Below, piece after piece: positions 42,982 to 52,996 of a stretch of DNA of 64,000 nt. Below the pieces are notes generated by a model. The model saw only the letters and a program-made list of their open reading frames with translations, did not search any database and was not told the DNA's origin. Positions within the stretch are counted from its first letter, which is position 1; every line of letters starts with the position of its first letter. This DNA is from JBCBRD01 sp039819785 (GTDB lineage: Bacteria > Pseudomonadota > Alphaproteobacteria > Rhizobiales > Hyphomicrobiaceae), in contig JBCBRH010000009.1 in assembly GCA_039819785.1 (NCBI GenBank), forward strand, positions 54,187-118,186, read 5' to 3'. A program made the position numbers and the translations under genes.

Positions 42982-45942
42982 CTACTGAACAAGGGCACCG
43001 AAGCGTTCAGCCACCCGCGCTGCCGTCTCGCGCAAGAGCACATCCAGCGATGCAAAATCTGGTTGGCCACCAGCACGCGCCAGAAGGCTTTTTTGACCGA
43101 TCGACGCTGACGTCGGATCAAAGGCTCCCAACGTGCAAATCCGTAAAACCTGCTGCACATTTTGGTAGAGCCGAGCAGCTGGTATAATCAGCTCTGCATC
43201 AGCCTCCGTCAGACAGTTAGCTGCTTTCAGGTTTTCCAGTGCCGCGATCGTGTTTGTGTTGAGGACGTCAGGGTTTTTCTGTGCATGCACCAACTGGAGG
43301 TATTGGGTCATGAACTCGATATCGATCATGCCACCCAAGACATTCTTCAAGTCCCAAACGATGTCTGTTCCCTTTTCATCGAAAATGCGCTGGCGCATAT
43401 CTCGAACATCCGTCGCAGTCTTAGACCGCTCCCTCGGTGCAGATAGCGCATCGGCAATCGCGGCGGAAATCCTATTGCGCAGGTCTGGCGGTCCGGACAC
43501 AACACGTGCCCGCGTCAACGCCAGGTGTTCCCAAGTCCAGGCTTCCCTTGCCTGATAGCGCTGGAAACTGGAAAACCGCGTAGCCACCGGTCCCTGCTGA
43601 CCGGAGGGACGCAACCGGAGGTCCACGTCATAGAGCTGCCCCTCCGGCGTTGGTGCGCTAAGTGCACTGATCAACCGCTGGGTCATGCGCGCATAATACT
43701 GGGATGGAGCCAACGGCTTTGGGCCATCGGACGACAAAACGTCCTCTGGATAATCATAGACAAGGATCAGATCGACATCGGACGCAGCCGTCATCTCTAC
43801 GCCGCCCAGCTTGCCCATCGCGATAACGGCAACCTGCCCGCCTTGCACCTCCCCATGCGAGCGCTTTAGTTGGTCTTTGACGCATCCCAAAAGTTGATCA
43901 ATCAAGCTCTCGGCAAGAACGGCGTAAGCACCACCCGCCTGCCCGGCATCAATCACGCCGGACAACACGCGGATACCGATGAGAAAGGACTGCTCGCTTC
44001 CCACGATCCTCGCGCGATTGAGCATGTCCTCAAAATCCTGACCACGCCCAATTTCAGTTGCCACCAAGGCATCAAGTTCCTCGCGTCCTGGCAGTGTCGC
44101 AAAAGTGCGCGGATCAATGACGGCATCCAATAACCGGCGGCGTCGAGACAGGATGTGCGCAAGCCTCGGCGCTGTCCCCATAATGTCGGCAATCAGTTGA
44201 AGCAGAGCCGGATTGGCAGAAAGCAATGCAAACAGTTGAATGCCGGTTGGCAGTTCGCTCATAAACCTGTCAAAGCTGGCAAGCGCACCTTCAGGATCAG
44301 CCGTCTTAGACAGCGCTTCGATAAGAATAGGAAGGACTTCGCTCAAACGCTCACGCGAACGCTCAGATCGAACCGCCGCATAGCGTCCGGACTGCCAGCC
44401 CCGGATCGTTTCAATTACATGCGCAGGATTTGAAAAACCCATCTTCTCAAGGGCGACGAGGCTTGCAGGATCATCTTCCGACCCGGTGAGGATCAAAGTC
44501 GTTTTGGAATCTTGTGGTTCGCAAACGTCTTCAAACAGCCGCGTATAGTGCCGCTGCACGGTTTCCAGGTGACCCAGGACCGTAGCGGAAAAGCTTGGCG
44601 TATCCTCAAACCCGCAAAACCGGGACAAAGACAAGAGCCGCTGCGCATCATTCGGCAAGGTCTGCGTCTGTTCGTCCCCGACCATCTGGATGCGATGTTC
44701 AAGCCACCGCAAGAAAAGATAGGCGCGATCAAGGTCGTGACGGACATCCTGTGTGATCCAGCCACCATCGGCCAATGCCTGCAGGGCGATCCTGGTCTGG
44801 GGGTCCCGCAACCGCGGTTGCCGGCCACCTGCGATCAGCTGTTGTGTCTGCACAAAAAACTCGATCTCGCGAATACCTCCGCGACCAAGTTTGATGTCGT
44901 GCCCCGCGACACCAATCTCACCGAACCCGCGGAAAGCGTTGATCTGCCGCTTCATCGCGTGAATATCAGCAATTGCCGCGTAGTCGAGATACCGACGCCA
45001 AATGAATGGCTTGACGTCTTCAAGAAACGCATCACCAGCGACATGATCACCAGCCACGACACGCGCTTTAATGAGCGCGGCACGTTCCCAGTTCTGGCCG
45101 AAGCTCTCGTAGTAGGTGAGACCTGCGCGCGTAGATAATGCGATCTGCGTCGCACCGGCGTCGGGCCTCAATCGCAGGTCCATCCTGAACACATAGCCAT
45201 CCGACGTGCGTTCATCCATCAGGCGAACCAAGTCTCGGGTCAGGCGAACAAAGAATGGTTGCACCTCAACTCCAGGAGCCAGACGCGGCTCCGCACAGTC
45301 GCGATCAAAAAAAACGATCAAGTCGATGTCGCTAGAGTAGTTGAGTTCCCTCGCGCCATATTTACCCATGGCCAGGACGATGAACCCGGAGGCTTCGGTT
45401 CCTGTGTCAGCCTGTTCGAGCTGCCACCGTCCCTTGCGCACTTCTTCCCGCAGCAAGAATTCAACCGCGGCCTGCAAGGCCACATCGCAAGCGTCTGACA
45501 AAGACGACGTCACCGTCATGACATCAAACACACCGCCCAGATCGCTAAGCCCGATGAGCAAAGCAACCTCGGTTTTGAATTGACGTAAAGCCCGCATCGC
45601 CTGAGAAAAATCCTCTGCGTTGGACATGGCGTGTCTGATATCAGCGCATAGCTGCTGCAGATGAGACTCTGGCCAACAGGCAAGAATGCGCAATAGCCGT
45701 TCGGGATCGGCACGCATCACGTTCATCAGGTAATTTGAGCCTTCGCCGACACCAGCCAGGCAACGCAAAACGCCAGGGCGCGCCAGTAGCGCGTTTAAAC
45801 TCGCCAGATCAGGGCGCTCCGCGCACTCTGTAACGAAAGCATCGAAAGCCGGAGACCACGTGCCGCTCGGGTTCGGCAATGGCCCAGCAGCAACCCGTTG
45901 CCAAAGGCAACCTTCGATCTCGTTATCGGAACCCTTGTCCAT
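42982..45942 (-). CDS. glnE: bifunctional glutamine synthetase adenylyltransferase/deadenylase
   Basis: The 986-residue protein adds AMP to, and removes it from, glutamine synthetase in answer to nitrogen supply through PII. Both nucleotidyltransferase domains are visible: the N-terminal removase site in ARELNYSSDIDLIVFFD (near residue 200) and the C-terminal transferase site in VEMTAASDVDLILVYDYP (near residue 725). Helical bundles follow each domain as in the family. Length is typical. It ends convergently with the kinase-like gene, 54 bases away. The histidine kinase gene 102 bases upstream on the same strand starts the familiar degP-regulator-kinase-glnE block. Confidence 0.96.
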   Translation of the reverse strand: MDKGSDNEIEGCLWQRVAAGPLPNPSGTWSPAFDAFVTECAERPDLASLNALLARPGVLRCLAGVGEGSNYLMNVMRADPERLLRILACWPESHLQQLCADIRHAMSNAEDFSQAMRALRQFKTEVALLIGLSDLGGVFDVMTVTSSLSDACDVALQAAVEFLLREEVRKGRWQLEQADTGTEASGFIVLAMGKYGARELNYSSDIDLIVFFDRDCAEPRLAPGVEVQPFFVRLTRDLVRLMDERTSDGYVFRMDLRLRPDAGATQIALSTRAGLTYYESFGQNWERAALIKARVVAGDHVAGDAFLEDVKPFIWRRYLDYAAIADIHAMKRQINAFRGFGEIGVAGHDIKLGRGGIREIEFFVQTQQLIAGGRQPRLRDPQTRIALQALADGGWITQDVRHDLDRAYLFLRWLEHRIQMVGDEQTQTLPNDAQRLLSLSRFCGFEDTPSFSATVLGHLETVQRHYTRLFEDVCEPQDSKTTLILTGSEDDPASLVALEKMGFSNPAHVIETIRGWQSGRYAAVRSERSRERLSEVLPILIEALSKTADPEGALASFDRFMSELPTGIQLFALLSANPALLQLIADIMGTAPRLAHILSRRRRLLDAVIDPRTFATLPGREELDALVATEIGRGQDFEDMLNRARIVGSEQSFLIGIRVLSGVIDAGQAGGAYAVLAESLIDQLLGCVKDQLKRSHGEVQGGQVAVIAMGKLGGVEMTAASDVDLILVYDYPEDVLSSDGPKPLAPSQYYARMTQRLISALSAPTPEGQLYDVDLRLRPSGQQGPVATRFSSFQRYQAREAWTWEHLALTRARVVSGPPDLRNRISAAIADALSAPRERSKTATDVRDMRQRIFDEKGTDIVWDLKNVLGGMIDIEFMTQYLQLVHAQKNPDVLNTNTIAALENLKAANCLTEADAELIIPAARLYQNVQQVLRICTLGAFDPTSASIGQKSLLARAGGQPDFASLDVLLRETAARVAERFGALVQ

Positions 45943-46044
45943 AGAAAAACTGCCCTATGAATGCAGCCCGTATGCGGCTTCCAAACAAGACCGGACCTCG
46001 GCCGTCACGCATCAAAATGCGCCATAAGTCTGAACGGGCTCAAA

Positions 46045-47574
46045 CTACAACGTATCAGATTTTGGAAAAAACAACGCCACGCGTAGCCCAGGATTGTTGT
46101 CTCCAAGCTCAAGATGCCCATCATGGAGCCGTGCAACAGCTGCGACGAGACTAAGCCCTAATCCCGTTCCAGGCAGCGTCCGGCTTTTTTCAAGCCGCAC
46201 AAACCGTTCCAGGACGCGGCCGCGGTCTTCAATCGAAATTCCTGGCCCGGCGTCATCGACGCGGACCTCAATCCCATCAGCATGATCGATCAACCCGATC
46301 CGAACTTCGTCAATGGGCCGCCCGGGGTCAACGGCAGACGTCGCTTGCTCATGCACAACTCCCGCACCTGCACCGCCGTCGTGCGCGTTCGTGGGCACAT
46401 GACCAGCATCAGCGGCTTCAGATGAAACCGCCTCACGTCCTGCCGCGAGCTTACGAACAGGCTTTTTCGAATACTTGATCGCGTTGTCCACAAGGTTGGC
46501 CAGGGCTTGCCCGACCAATTGCCGATTACCCAGGATGGACACGCCATGGGGTTCGACATCAGCGACCAGCTTCAATCCGGCATCTTCAGCAACGGGCTCA
46601 TAGAGTTCCAAAACATCACGTACAAGTGCGTTCAGATCAATGGGCTCCCGCGAACGCTCCAAGGCACCGGCTTCCAGCTTCGCAATCAGCAGCAGCGCAT
46701 TGAACGTCTGGATAATCTCATCAGCCGCATCAATCGTCCGCTCTAACCCCTCACGGTGGGCAACAGCGCCGCGGGGATCTGCCAGAGCCGCTTCCGCCGT
46801 ATTGCGCAGCCGGTTCAGCGGCGTTTTGAGATCGTGCGCGATATTTTCAGAAACATCCCTCAGACCACCCATCAGCTGATCAATTCGCGTCAGCATTTCA
46901 TTCAGACTGCGCCCAAGCCTGTCCAGCTCATCCTGCGTACCGCTTTCGGGCAACCGTTCACTCAGGTCACCGGAAAGAATGCGTTGAGAAGCCGCCCGCA
47001 TCGCTTCGACGCGGCGCAGGATCAGCCGCGAAAGAACGGCACCGGCGACCAGACCGCTGAGCGCAAGAAGGAAAAAACCAATCAATGCTGTCCGGCGCAA
47101 CTGATGCGCAAGCGCCAGTTGCTGACCAGCATCACGGGCAATCACCAGCCGCACGCCTTGCGATAGAGGGACAACCACGCCAGCTGCCAATTGAGTTGGC
47201 CCACCTCTTAGCGAGTAGGAAAACACACCCCCGCTGGTACGCTCCAACTCCTCGGGAAAGCGCTCAAGATTTCCCGCTGACCGAACTCCATCATTGCGCT
47301 CCAGATAATAGAGCCCCGCATCAGGCACTTCGCTACGCAGCGCAACGGTGTCGGCAACGGACTGCAACCCACCACGCTGCGCTTGACGGACGAAAACATT
47401 GGCTTCCGCACGCAACATGGCCACGGATTGCTCAGTAAGGCTGCGGGTTGTTTGCGACAGGAAATACGCCGAAACCGCGAGTACGACGAACGACACGAGC
47501 GCGACCAGGAGGATCGCAAACCGAAAAACGGTCGATGAAACCAGCCGCCTGACGGTGTCACTCAACGCCGTCAC
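46045..47574 (-). CDS. HAMP-containing sensor histidine kinase
   Basis: The 509-residue kinase has two membrane helices (about residues 17-38 and 165-187) around a periplasmic sensor, a HAMP domain, the phospho-His in ENIAHDLKTPLNRLRN, and a full ATPase domain (NLVDNAIKYS, DDAGPGI, GTGLGLSLV). Between the N-box and G1 there are about 70 residues, some 45 more than usual, as a low-complexity Ala/Gly/His-rich insert. It starts with a GTG that overlaps the response regulator gene by 17 bases. With the regulator and DegP it probably senses envelope stress, but the signal is not known. Confidence 0.9.
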   Translation of the reverse strand: MTALSDTVRRLVSSTVFRFAILLVALVSFVVLAVSAYFLSQTTRSLTEQSVAMLRAEANVFVRQAQRGGLQSVADTVALRSEVPDAGLYYLERNDGVRSAGNLERFPEELERTSGGVFSYSLRGGPTQLAAGVVVPLSQGVRLVIARDAGQQLALAHQLRRTALIGFFLLALSGLVAGAVLSRLILRRVEAMRAASQRILSGDLSERLPESGTQDELDRLGRSLNEMLTRIDQLMGGLRDVSENIAHDLKTPLNRLRNTAEAALADPRGAVAHREGLERTIDAADEIIQTFNALLLIAKLEAGALERSREPIDLNALVRDVLELYEPVAEDAGLKLVADVEPHGVSILGNRQLVGQALANLVDNAIKYSKKPVRKLAAGREAVSSEAADAGHVPTNAHDGGAGAGVVHEQATSAVDPGRPIDEVRIGLIDHADGIEVRVDDAGPGISIEDRGRVLERFVRLEKSRTLPGTGLGLSLVAAVARLHDGHLELGDNNPGLRVALFFPKSDTL

Positions 47575-48238
47575 GGATCATGTATCCAGCGCCGCGCACG
47601 GTATGCAGAAGCGGCTTATCAAAGGATTTATCAATCTTCGCGCGCAATCTCGAAACATGCACATCGATGACGTTGGTTTGTGGATCGAAATGATAGTCCC
47701 AGACATTCTCTAAAAGCATCGTTCTGGTGACCACTTGGCCGGCATGCTTCATCAGGTATTCAAGCAACCGGAACTCTCGCGGCTGCAAAAGGATCAGTTC
47801 ACCCGCTCGCGTAACCCGGTGAGACAGCCGGTCCAACACAAGATCACCGACGCTGAGCCTCGTGATCTGCTCTTCGGGAACAACGCGCCTCGTCAAAGCT
47901 TCGATCCGCGCCAGCAGCTCTGTCGAGGCATACGGTTTCGTAAGATAATCGTCGCCGCCAGCCTTAAGGCCCTTCACGCGGTCGTCGACTTCGCCCAACG
48001 CGGACAAGATCAGCGCAGGAACCCGTGACCCTTCATTGCGTAACGACTTGATCAGGCTCAGGCCATCAAGCTTGGGCAACATGCGATCGACGATCAAGAT
48101 GTCATAGTCACCATCACGCGCAAGCTGCAACCCAACTTCGCCATCTTCGGCCCATTCACACGTATGGCCATTTTCCTTCAAAGCCTTTTGAAGAAAACTT
48201 GCAGCTTCAGCATTATCTTCGATCAGGAGAACGCGCAT
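47558..48238 (-). CDS. OmpR-family response regulator
   Basis: The 226-residue protein has an N-terminal receiver domain with the acidic pair in LLIEDN, the phospho-Asp in ILIVDRMLPKLDG (about residue 51), and Lys in YLTKPY. The C-terminal winged-helix DNA-binding domain follows (LQPREFRLLEYLMKHAG, TNVIDVHVSRLRAKID). It is the partner of the kinase gene it overlaps. It lies 169 bases after degP; a 9-bp hairpin stands in that gap. Confidence 0.93.
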   Translation of the reverse strand: MRVLLIEDNAEAASFLQKALKENGHTCEWAEDGEVGLQLARDGDYDILIVDRMLPKLDGLSLIKSLRNEGSRVPALILSALGEVDDRVKGLKAGGDDYLTKPYASTELLARIEALTRRVVPEEQITRLSVGDLVLDRLSHRVTRAGELILLQPREFRLLEYLMKHAGQVVTRTMLLENVWDYHFDPQTNVIDVHVSRLRAKIDKSFDKPLLHTVRGAGYMIRDGVE

Positions 48239-48327
48239 GGCGGTGGTCTTGTTTAACTCTTATCTGGGGCCCGTTGACGGAACACTGTCGTTCCAAGCGG
48301 GCGAACTCAACCACCGCTGGTACGATA

Positions 48328-48357
48328 ATCGGCCCGATGCGGAAACACCGGGCCGAT
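48328..48357 (-). other. hairpin between degP and response regulator gene
   Basis: ATCGGCCCG at 48328-48336 pairs perfectly with CGGGCCGAT at 48349-48357. No T-run follows on the minus strand. It may slow or partly end transcription after degP, or protect the 3' end of its mRNA. Confidence 0.5.
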
Positions 48358-48407
48358 CGATACTAACATAGGTTACCTTGCACCACGAAGGTCCTCGAAG
48401 GCAAAGC

Positions 48408-49991
48408 TTAACCTTTGTCTTTGCTCAGCTGAACCGCAACAAAACGTTTGTCATTGCCGGACTGGACGTGAAGCAAAACCGCTGGACGCTTTTTGTCCTT
48501 GGCGCGTTTGATTCCTTTGACCACGTCCTCAGCCGACGCAACTTCGACGCCTTGCACCTCAAGGATCACATCGCCCTCTTTGAGGCCCTTACGCGCCGCA
48601 TCGGATTCAACGTCGACAGACGTAATGCGAACGCCTGGATCCTCATCGCCTTCACCACCGACAGCTTTGAGTGCCAAACCAAGTTGCTGAAGCTCTGTAG
48701 GACGCTTCTTGGGCGCATCACCTCGCTGAAGTGCTGCAAGCTCGGCTGACGAAGATGGGAACCGACCCAGCTTCACATCGACCTTCTTGTTTTCACCATC
48801 GCGCCACACGCCGACGTCAACCGTCGAGCCGGGTGAGAATTCGGCGATCTTCCGAGCCAAATCGCGACTATCGGCGATGTCTTCACCAGCAACCGTCAAA
48901 ATAGCATCTTGGGTTTCGATCCCGTACTCAAATGCGGGCCCGTTCGGTGTGACTTCGGAGACAAGTGCACCACTTGCCTTTGCAAGACCAAGACTGGCCG
49001 CTGTATCCTCGTCGATGTTTTGGATCTTAACACCCAACCAACCGCGACTAACGGTACCGTCTTTGCGCAACTGCTCAACAACCGCCATGGTCGTACGTGC
49101 AGGCACTGCGAAGGCAATACCGACGTTGCCGCCTGATGGTGAGAAGATCGCCGTATTGACCCCGATAACTTCGCCCTTGAGGTTAAATGTCGGTCCACCT
49201 GAGTTACCGCGGTTCACGGCAGCATCGATTTGAATGTAATCGTATGGACCGGAGCCGATGTCACGACCTTGGGCCGACAGAATGCCGGCGGTAACGGTTC
49301 CACCAAGGCCAAATGGGTTACCGACAGCCACGACCCAGTCGCCGACGCGAGATGGCTTTTCAGCAAACTTCAGTGCGGGGAACTTCTGGTCTGACTTAAT
49401 CTTCAGCAGCGCCAGATCCGTGCGTGGATCCGAGCCTACCAGTTCAGCATCAAATTTATTGTTCTTGTCAAACGTCACTGAGATTTCAGAGGCACCGTCA
49501 ATCACGTGATTATTGGTGACCACATAACCGTCTTCACTAATGACGAAACCTGACCCCTGAGCGAGAGATGGGCGGCGACGCTGCTGCGGTGCAGACGGTT
49601 TCCCTTTGAACTCCTTCGGCAGGTTCTTGAAGAATTCATTCAGCGGATGGTCATCCGGCAGGTTTGGAAGGCCACCGAAGTTGCGACCACCTTCATTCTG
49701 GCTGGGTGCGTTATTCCTTACGGTTTTTTTCTCACCGTTCGTCACAGAAATACTGACGACCGATGGCTTAACCTTCTCGACGATATCCGCGAAGGAAAGA
49801 GGTGCCCTGCCAAATGGCGTAGCAACGGTCGCGTCATCTGGCTTCAGCTGAGCCGAAGCCGGACTAGCCAATGGTATTGCAGTAATGACGCTCAACCCGA
49901 TTGCACCTGCGGCCAGGAAACCCGCGCCGTGACGTGGGAATAGTGAACGACGAGATGGGCGGACGGTACGTCCAGCCGCGACTTTGATCAT
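48408..49991 (-). CDS. degP: Do-family periplasmic serine protease (DegP/HtrA-like)
   Basis: The 527-residue protein is a trypsin-like HtrA protease/chaperone of the periplasm. After a long basic N terminus and a signal-like hydrophobic segment (FLAAGAIGLSVITAI, cut near ASA at residue 47), the catalytic triad is seen as His in VVTNNHVIDGA, Asp in RTDLALLKIKS and Ser in NRGNSGGPTF. Two PDZ domains follow (about residues 310-400 and 420-520). A Gln/Arg-rich loop precedes the His. It lies between the cytochrome c maturation genes and the regulator/kinase pair, a known rhizobial order. Confidence 0.95.
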   Translation of the reverse strand: MIKVAAGRTVRPSRRSLFPRHGAGFLAAGAIGLSVITAIPLASPASAQLKPDDATVATPFGRAPLSFADIVEKVKPSVVSISVTNGEKKTVRNNAPSQNEGGRNFGGLPNLPDDHPLNEFFKNLPKEFKGKPSAPQQRRRPSLAQGSGFVISEDGYVVTNNHVIDGASEISVTFDKNNKFDAELVGSDPRTDLALLKIKSDQKFPALKFAEKPSRVGDWVVAVGNPFGLGGTVTAGILSAQGRDIGSGPYDYIQIDAAVNRGNSGGPTFNLKGEVIGVNTAIFSPSGGNVGIAFAVPARTTMAVVEQLRKDGTVSRGWLGVKIQNIDEDTAASLGLAKASGALVSEVTPNGPAFEYGIETQDAILTVAGEDIADSRDLARKIAEFSPGSTVDVGVWRDGENKKVDVKLGRFPSSSAELAALQRGDAPKKRPTELQQLGLALKAVGGEGDEDPGVRITSVDVESDAARKGLKEGDVILEVQGVEVASAEDVVKGIKRAKDKKRPAVLLHVQSGNDKRFVAVQLSKDKG

Positions 49992-50348
49992 GTCCTATAG
50001 ACCTCCATAGACGGACTTGCATGGTGTCCGTTTACAGGAGTGGGCCTTACGGAAGCATGTCAGCGGCCTTAACTGTTCGTAATCTTCAGGAGTAAACACA
50101 GCCGGAGGCACCGAATGTCCTGACCCAATGTATCGAGCCAGCGATTGCAGACCAAAAGCCCGACATGGCTTGTGTTTTGGTGAAAAGTGGCTCCACGCCA
50201 CGCAGAAATGAACATAACTTTGGAGTAAAGGCAGGATGCACTGAAAATGCCGGCAAGGGACTTCAACAGCACATGTTTCACAGCTGCTGCCAGCGTCTCA
50301 TGGCAAGAAAACGTAGGAGGGGGATCTGGTCGACGGCCAAGCCAAAGC
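49992..50348. other. 357-base intergenic region between ccmH and degP
   Basis: No gene or RNA was recognised. The left end carries the ribosome site of degP (GGAGG about 14 bases before its ATG). The rest presumably holds the degP promoter; no clear operator or terminator hairpin was found. Confidence 0.5.
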
Positions 50349-50900
50349 CTACGTCTGGTCTTTGTCATCCAGCAGCGTCGCCAGCCGCTTTTGCTCTGCT
50401 GGCGAGAGTTCTACCCTAGCAGTTGTAGCCCCCGCAGGTGCTCCGCGTGAGAGGACTGTTGTCCGCGCTAGCCAAATCGCACCGATCAGCACAATTAGCG
50501 GGCCTAGCCACAGGATCAATGTGTGCACAGCGAACGGAGGCTTTAGCAGTACGAATTCACCGTAACGCTCAACAACAAAGTCAAGAACCTGAGTATTCGT
50601 ATCACCTTCTTGGAGGCGCTCTCGGACCAGCAACCGAAGGTCGCGCGCCAAAGGTGCATCGCTGTCATCAATAGACTGGTTCTGACAGACGAGGCACCTC
50701 AGTTCAGCGGATAATTCGCGGGCCCTCTGCTCCAGTTTTTGATCCTTAAGGACCTCATCTGGCTGCACCGCCACAGCAGGGGAAGGCCCTATCAGCGATA
50801 GCGAAAGGGCTGTCATCGTAACGACAGCCAAAAGGGAGAATAACCGCCGAGCTGAACGCCCTGATCGGGCTACCACTGTCGTACTGACCATGCTCTGCAT
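50349..50900 (-). CDS. ccmH: cytochrome c maturation protein CcmH (CycL)
   Basis: The 183-residue protein has a signal/anchor segment (about residues 20-45), the redox motif LRCLVCQNQSIDDSDA (Cys pair near residues 69-72) that reduces or binds the apocytochrome CXXCH thiols, and a C-terminal membrane helix (TLILWLGPLIVLIGAIW). It works with CcmF and CcmI in the haem ligation complex facing the periplasm. It starts 8 bases after the ccmF stop. Another ATG at 50891 is in frame and could be used. Confidence 0.95.
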   Translation of the reverse strand: MQSMVSTTVVARSGRSARRLFSLLAVVTMTALSLSLIGPSPAVAVQPDEVLKDQKLEQRARELSAELRCLVCQNQSIDDSDAPLARDLRLLVRERLQEGDTNTQVLDFVVERYGEFVLLKPPFAVHTLILWLGPLIVLIGAIWLARTTVLSRGAPAGATTARVELSPAEQKRLATLLDDKDQT

Positions 50901-50908
50901 CCTCGGAC

Positions 50909-52921
50909 CTACTCCGCTGGTACGATTGGGCCGCCGGGTACGGTATCAGTCTCCGAACGCCTCGTTTTCCGAGGCGCTCCCACTCTAAGTCGGCGATCGG
51001 TCAGTGAGATCATCCCGCCGAGGAACATGATCACAGCACCCAGCCATATGAACCGGACAAGCGGATTGAAGTAGACGCGGATCGCGTACCCTTTGCCATC
51101 TGATTGCGGATCACCCAACACAGTGTAAAGGTCGCCCGCCCACGAGGCGTGAATACCAGCCTCAGATGTCGGCTGAGGCGGCGCATCATAGATTCGCTTC
51201 GCAGGATTGAGCGTCGTGAACGGTGTGTCATCACCCACTTTCGACACGGCAATCACGCCAACCTGCTCCCGGAAGTTTGGCCCACGCCGCGGGCCCACAC
51301 CCTTAAACGTCAACTCATAACCGGCGACAGTGGCTGTATCACCCGGGCGCATCACCTGGATCTGTTCGACGCGGTATGCCGAAGTGGCCGTAATGCCCAA
51401 GACCATGATGCCTACGCCAGTGTGTGCAAGGCACGTTCCGTAAACTGAGCGGGGGAGGTTCCAAAGCCGGCGCAAAACCTCGCTCCGATCAGCCGTACCG
51501 AACTTGGCACGGAACAGAAGTTCTGAGATCGCGCCGACGATTACGAATGCCCCGAGCGCCATGGCGAAGGGTGCCATCCACGGTCCACGCGTGTACATCG
51601 CAAATGTCACCACAATCGCGATCACACCGACAAGTGCTGCAATCGCAAGCCTCTCGCCAGCCCCCTGCAAATCACCGCGCTTCCATGCCAGGAAAGGACC
51701 GAACGGCAATGCGGCCAACAGAGGCAACATCAGCGGAACAAATGTCATGTTGAAGTATGGCGCACCCACCGAGATTTTGTCCCCCGTGACACCCTCAAGC
51801 GCCAGTGGATACAGAGTTCCAATCAAGACAGTGGCCGTAGCTGTCGTCAGCAGCACGTTGTTAAAAACTAAGCTGCCCTCGCGGCTGATGGGCGCAAACA
51901 GCCCACCTTGACGCAATTCCTGGGCGCGCAAGGCAAACAGTGCCAACCCACCGCCTGTGAAAAACATCATGATCCCAAGGATCACGACACCGCGTTCCGG
52001 ATCGACAGCGAAGGCATGGACTGAGGTCAAAACACCGCTGCGCACAAGAAACGCGCCCATCAGCGACAGCGAGAACGTGATAATGGCCAACAAAATGGTC
52101 CAGACTTTCAAGGCCTCACGCTTTTCCATCACGAGCGCCGAATGCAACAGCGCCGTACCGGCAAGCCATGGCATGAACGAGGCATTCTCAACCGGATCCC
52201 AAAACCACCAGCCACCCCAGCCAAGTTCGTAGTAGGCCCACCACGATCCCATCGCGATGCCCATGGTGAGGAACATCCAGGCAGCCAGCGTCCATGGCCG
52301 GACCCAGCGCGCCCAGGCAGCATCCGTCCGCCCTTCAATCAGTGCGGCAATCGCAAACGAGAAAGCGACCGAAAACCCAACGTACCCGATGTAAAGAAAT
52401 GGCGGATGAAATGCCAACGCGGGGTCTTGCAAAATCGGATTGAGGCCTAGCCCTTCAACAGGTGCCTGCGCGAGGCGCTCAAACGGGTTGGACGTGAACA
52501 AGACGAAGAGGCAGAAGGCCAAAGTGATCGATGCCTGAACCGACAAAACGTTAGCTTTGAGCGTGTCGGGCAGGTTGCTGCCGAAGATGGCGACCGCTGC
52601 GCCAAACAAAACCAGGATCAGGATCCACAGGAGCATTGATCCTTCATGGTTTCCCCAAACGCCTGAAATTTTGTAGATCAGCGGCTTAGCCGAATGCGAA
52701 TTCGTGGCCACGTTGGTGACCGAAAAATCTGATGTGACGTAAGCGTAGGTCAGCGCACCGAAGGCAATCGAGATAAGCGCAAATTGACCGACGGCAGAGC
52801 TAACGCCGCTCTGCATCATCCCTCGATCCCCAAGCTGCGCCCCCCAGGCAGGAACGACGGTCTGATACAAGGCGAGGGCCGTCGCTAGAATAAGCGCAAA
52901 GTGTCCGAATTCGACGATCAT
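50909..52921 (-). CDS. ccmF: cytochrome c haem lyase CcmF (CycK)
   Basis: The 670-residue inner-membrane protein is the core of the haem ligation complex. The tryptophan-rich WWD motif is complete (LGWGGWWFWDPVENASFMPW, around residue 240), and about fourteen hydrophobic helices can be counted. It handles haem passed on by CcmE and attaches it to apocytochromes c with CcmH and CcmI. Gene order ccmI-ccmE-ccmF-ccmH equals rhizobial cycHJKL. ccmA-D and the thioredoxin-like ccmG are not in the window. Confidence 0.96.
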   Translation of the reverse strand: MIVEFGHFALILATALALYQTVVPAWGAQLGDRGMMQSGVSSAVGQFALISIAFGALTYAYVTSDFSVTNVATNSHSAKPLIYKISGVWGNHEGSMLLWILILVLFGAAVAIFGSNLPDTLKANVLSVQASITLAFCLFVLFTSNPFERLAQAPVEGLGLNPILQDPALAFHPPFLYIGYVGFSVAFSFAIAALIEGRTDAAWARWVRPWTLAAWMFLTMGIAMGSWWAYYELGWGGWWFWDPVENASFMPWLAGTALLHSALVMEKREALKVWTILLAIITFSLSLMGAFLVRSGVLTSVHAFAVDPERGVVILGIMMFFTGGGLALFALRAQELRQGGLFAPISREGSLVFNNVLLTTATATVLIGTLYPLALEGVTGDKISVGAPYFNMTFVPLMLPLLAALPFGPFLAWKRGDLQGAGERLAIAALVGVIAIVVTFAMYTRGPWMAPFAMALGAFVIVGAISELLFRAKFGTADRSEVLRRLWNLPRSVYGTCLAHTGVGIMVLGITATSAYRVEQIQVMRPGDTATVAGYELTFKGVGPRRGPNFREQVGVIAVSKVGDDTPFTTLNPAKRIYDAPPQPTSEAGIHASWAGDLYTVLGDPQSDGKGYAIRVYFNPLVRFIWLGAVIMFLGGMISLTDRRLRVGAPRKTRRSETDTVPGGPIVPAE

Positions 52922-52996
52922 AAGATTTAGAGCTCCAGCCTCAGCGATGACATCATCCAGGAAAACCAGGCCATGGTCGTCGGACGATGGAATCCG

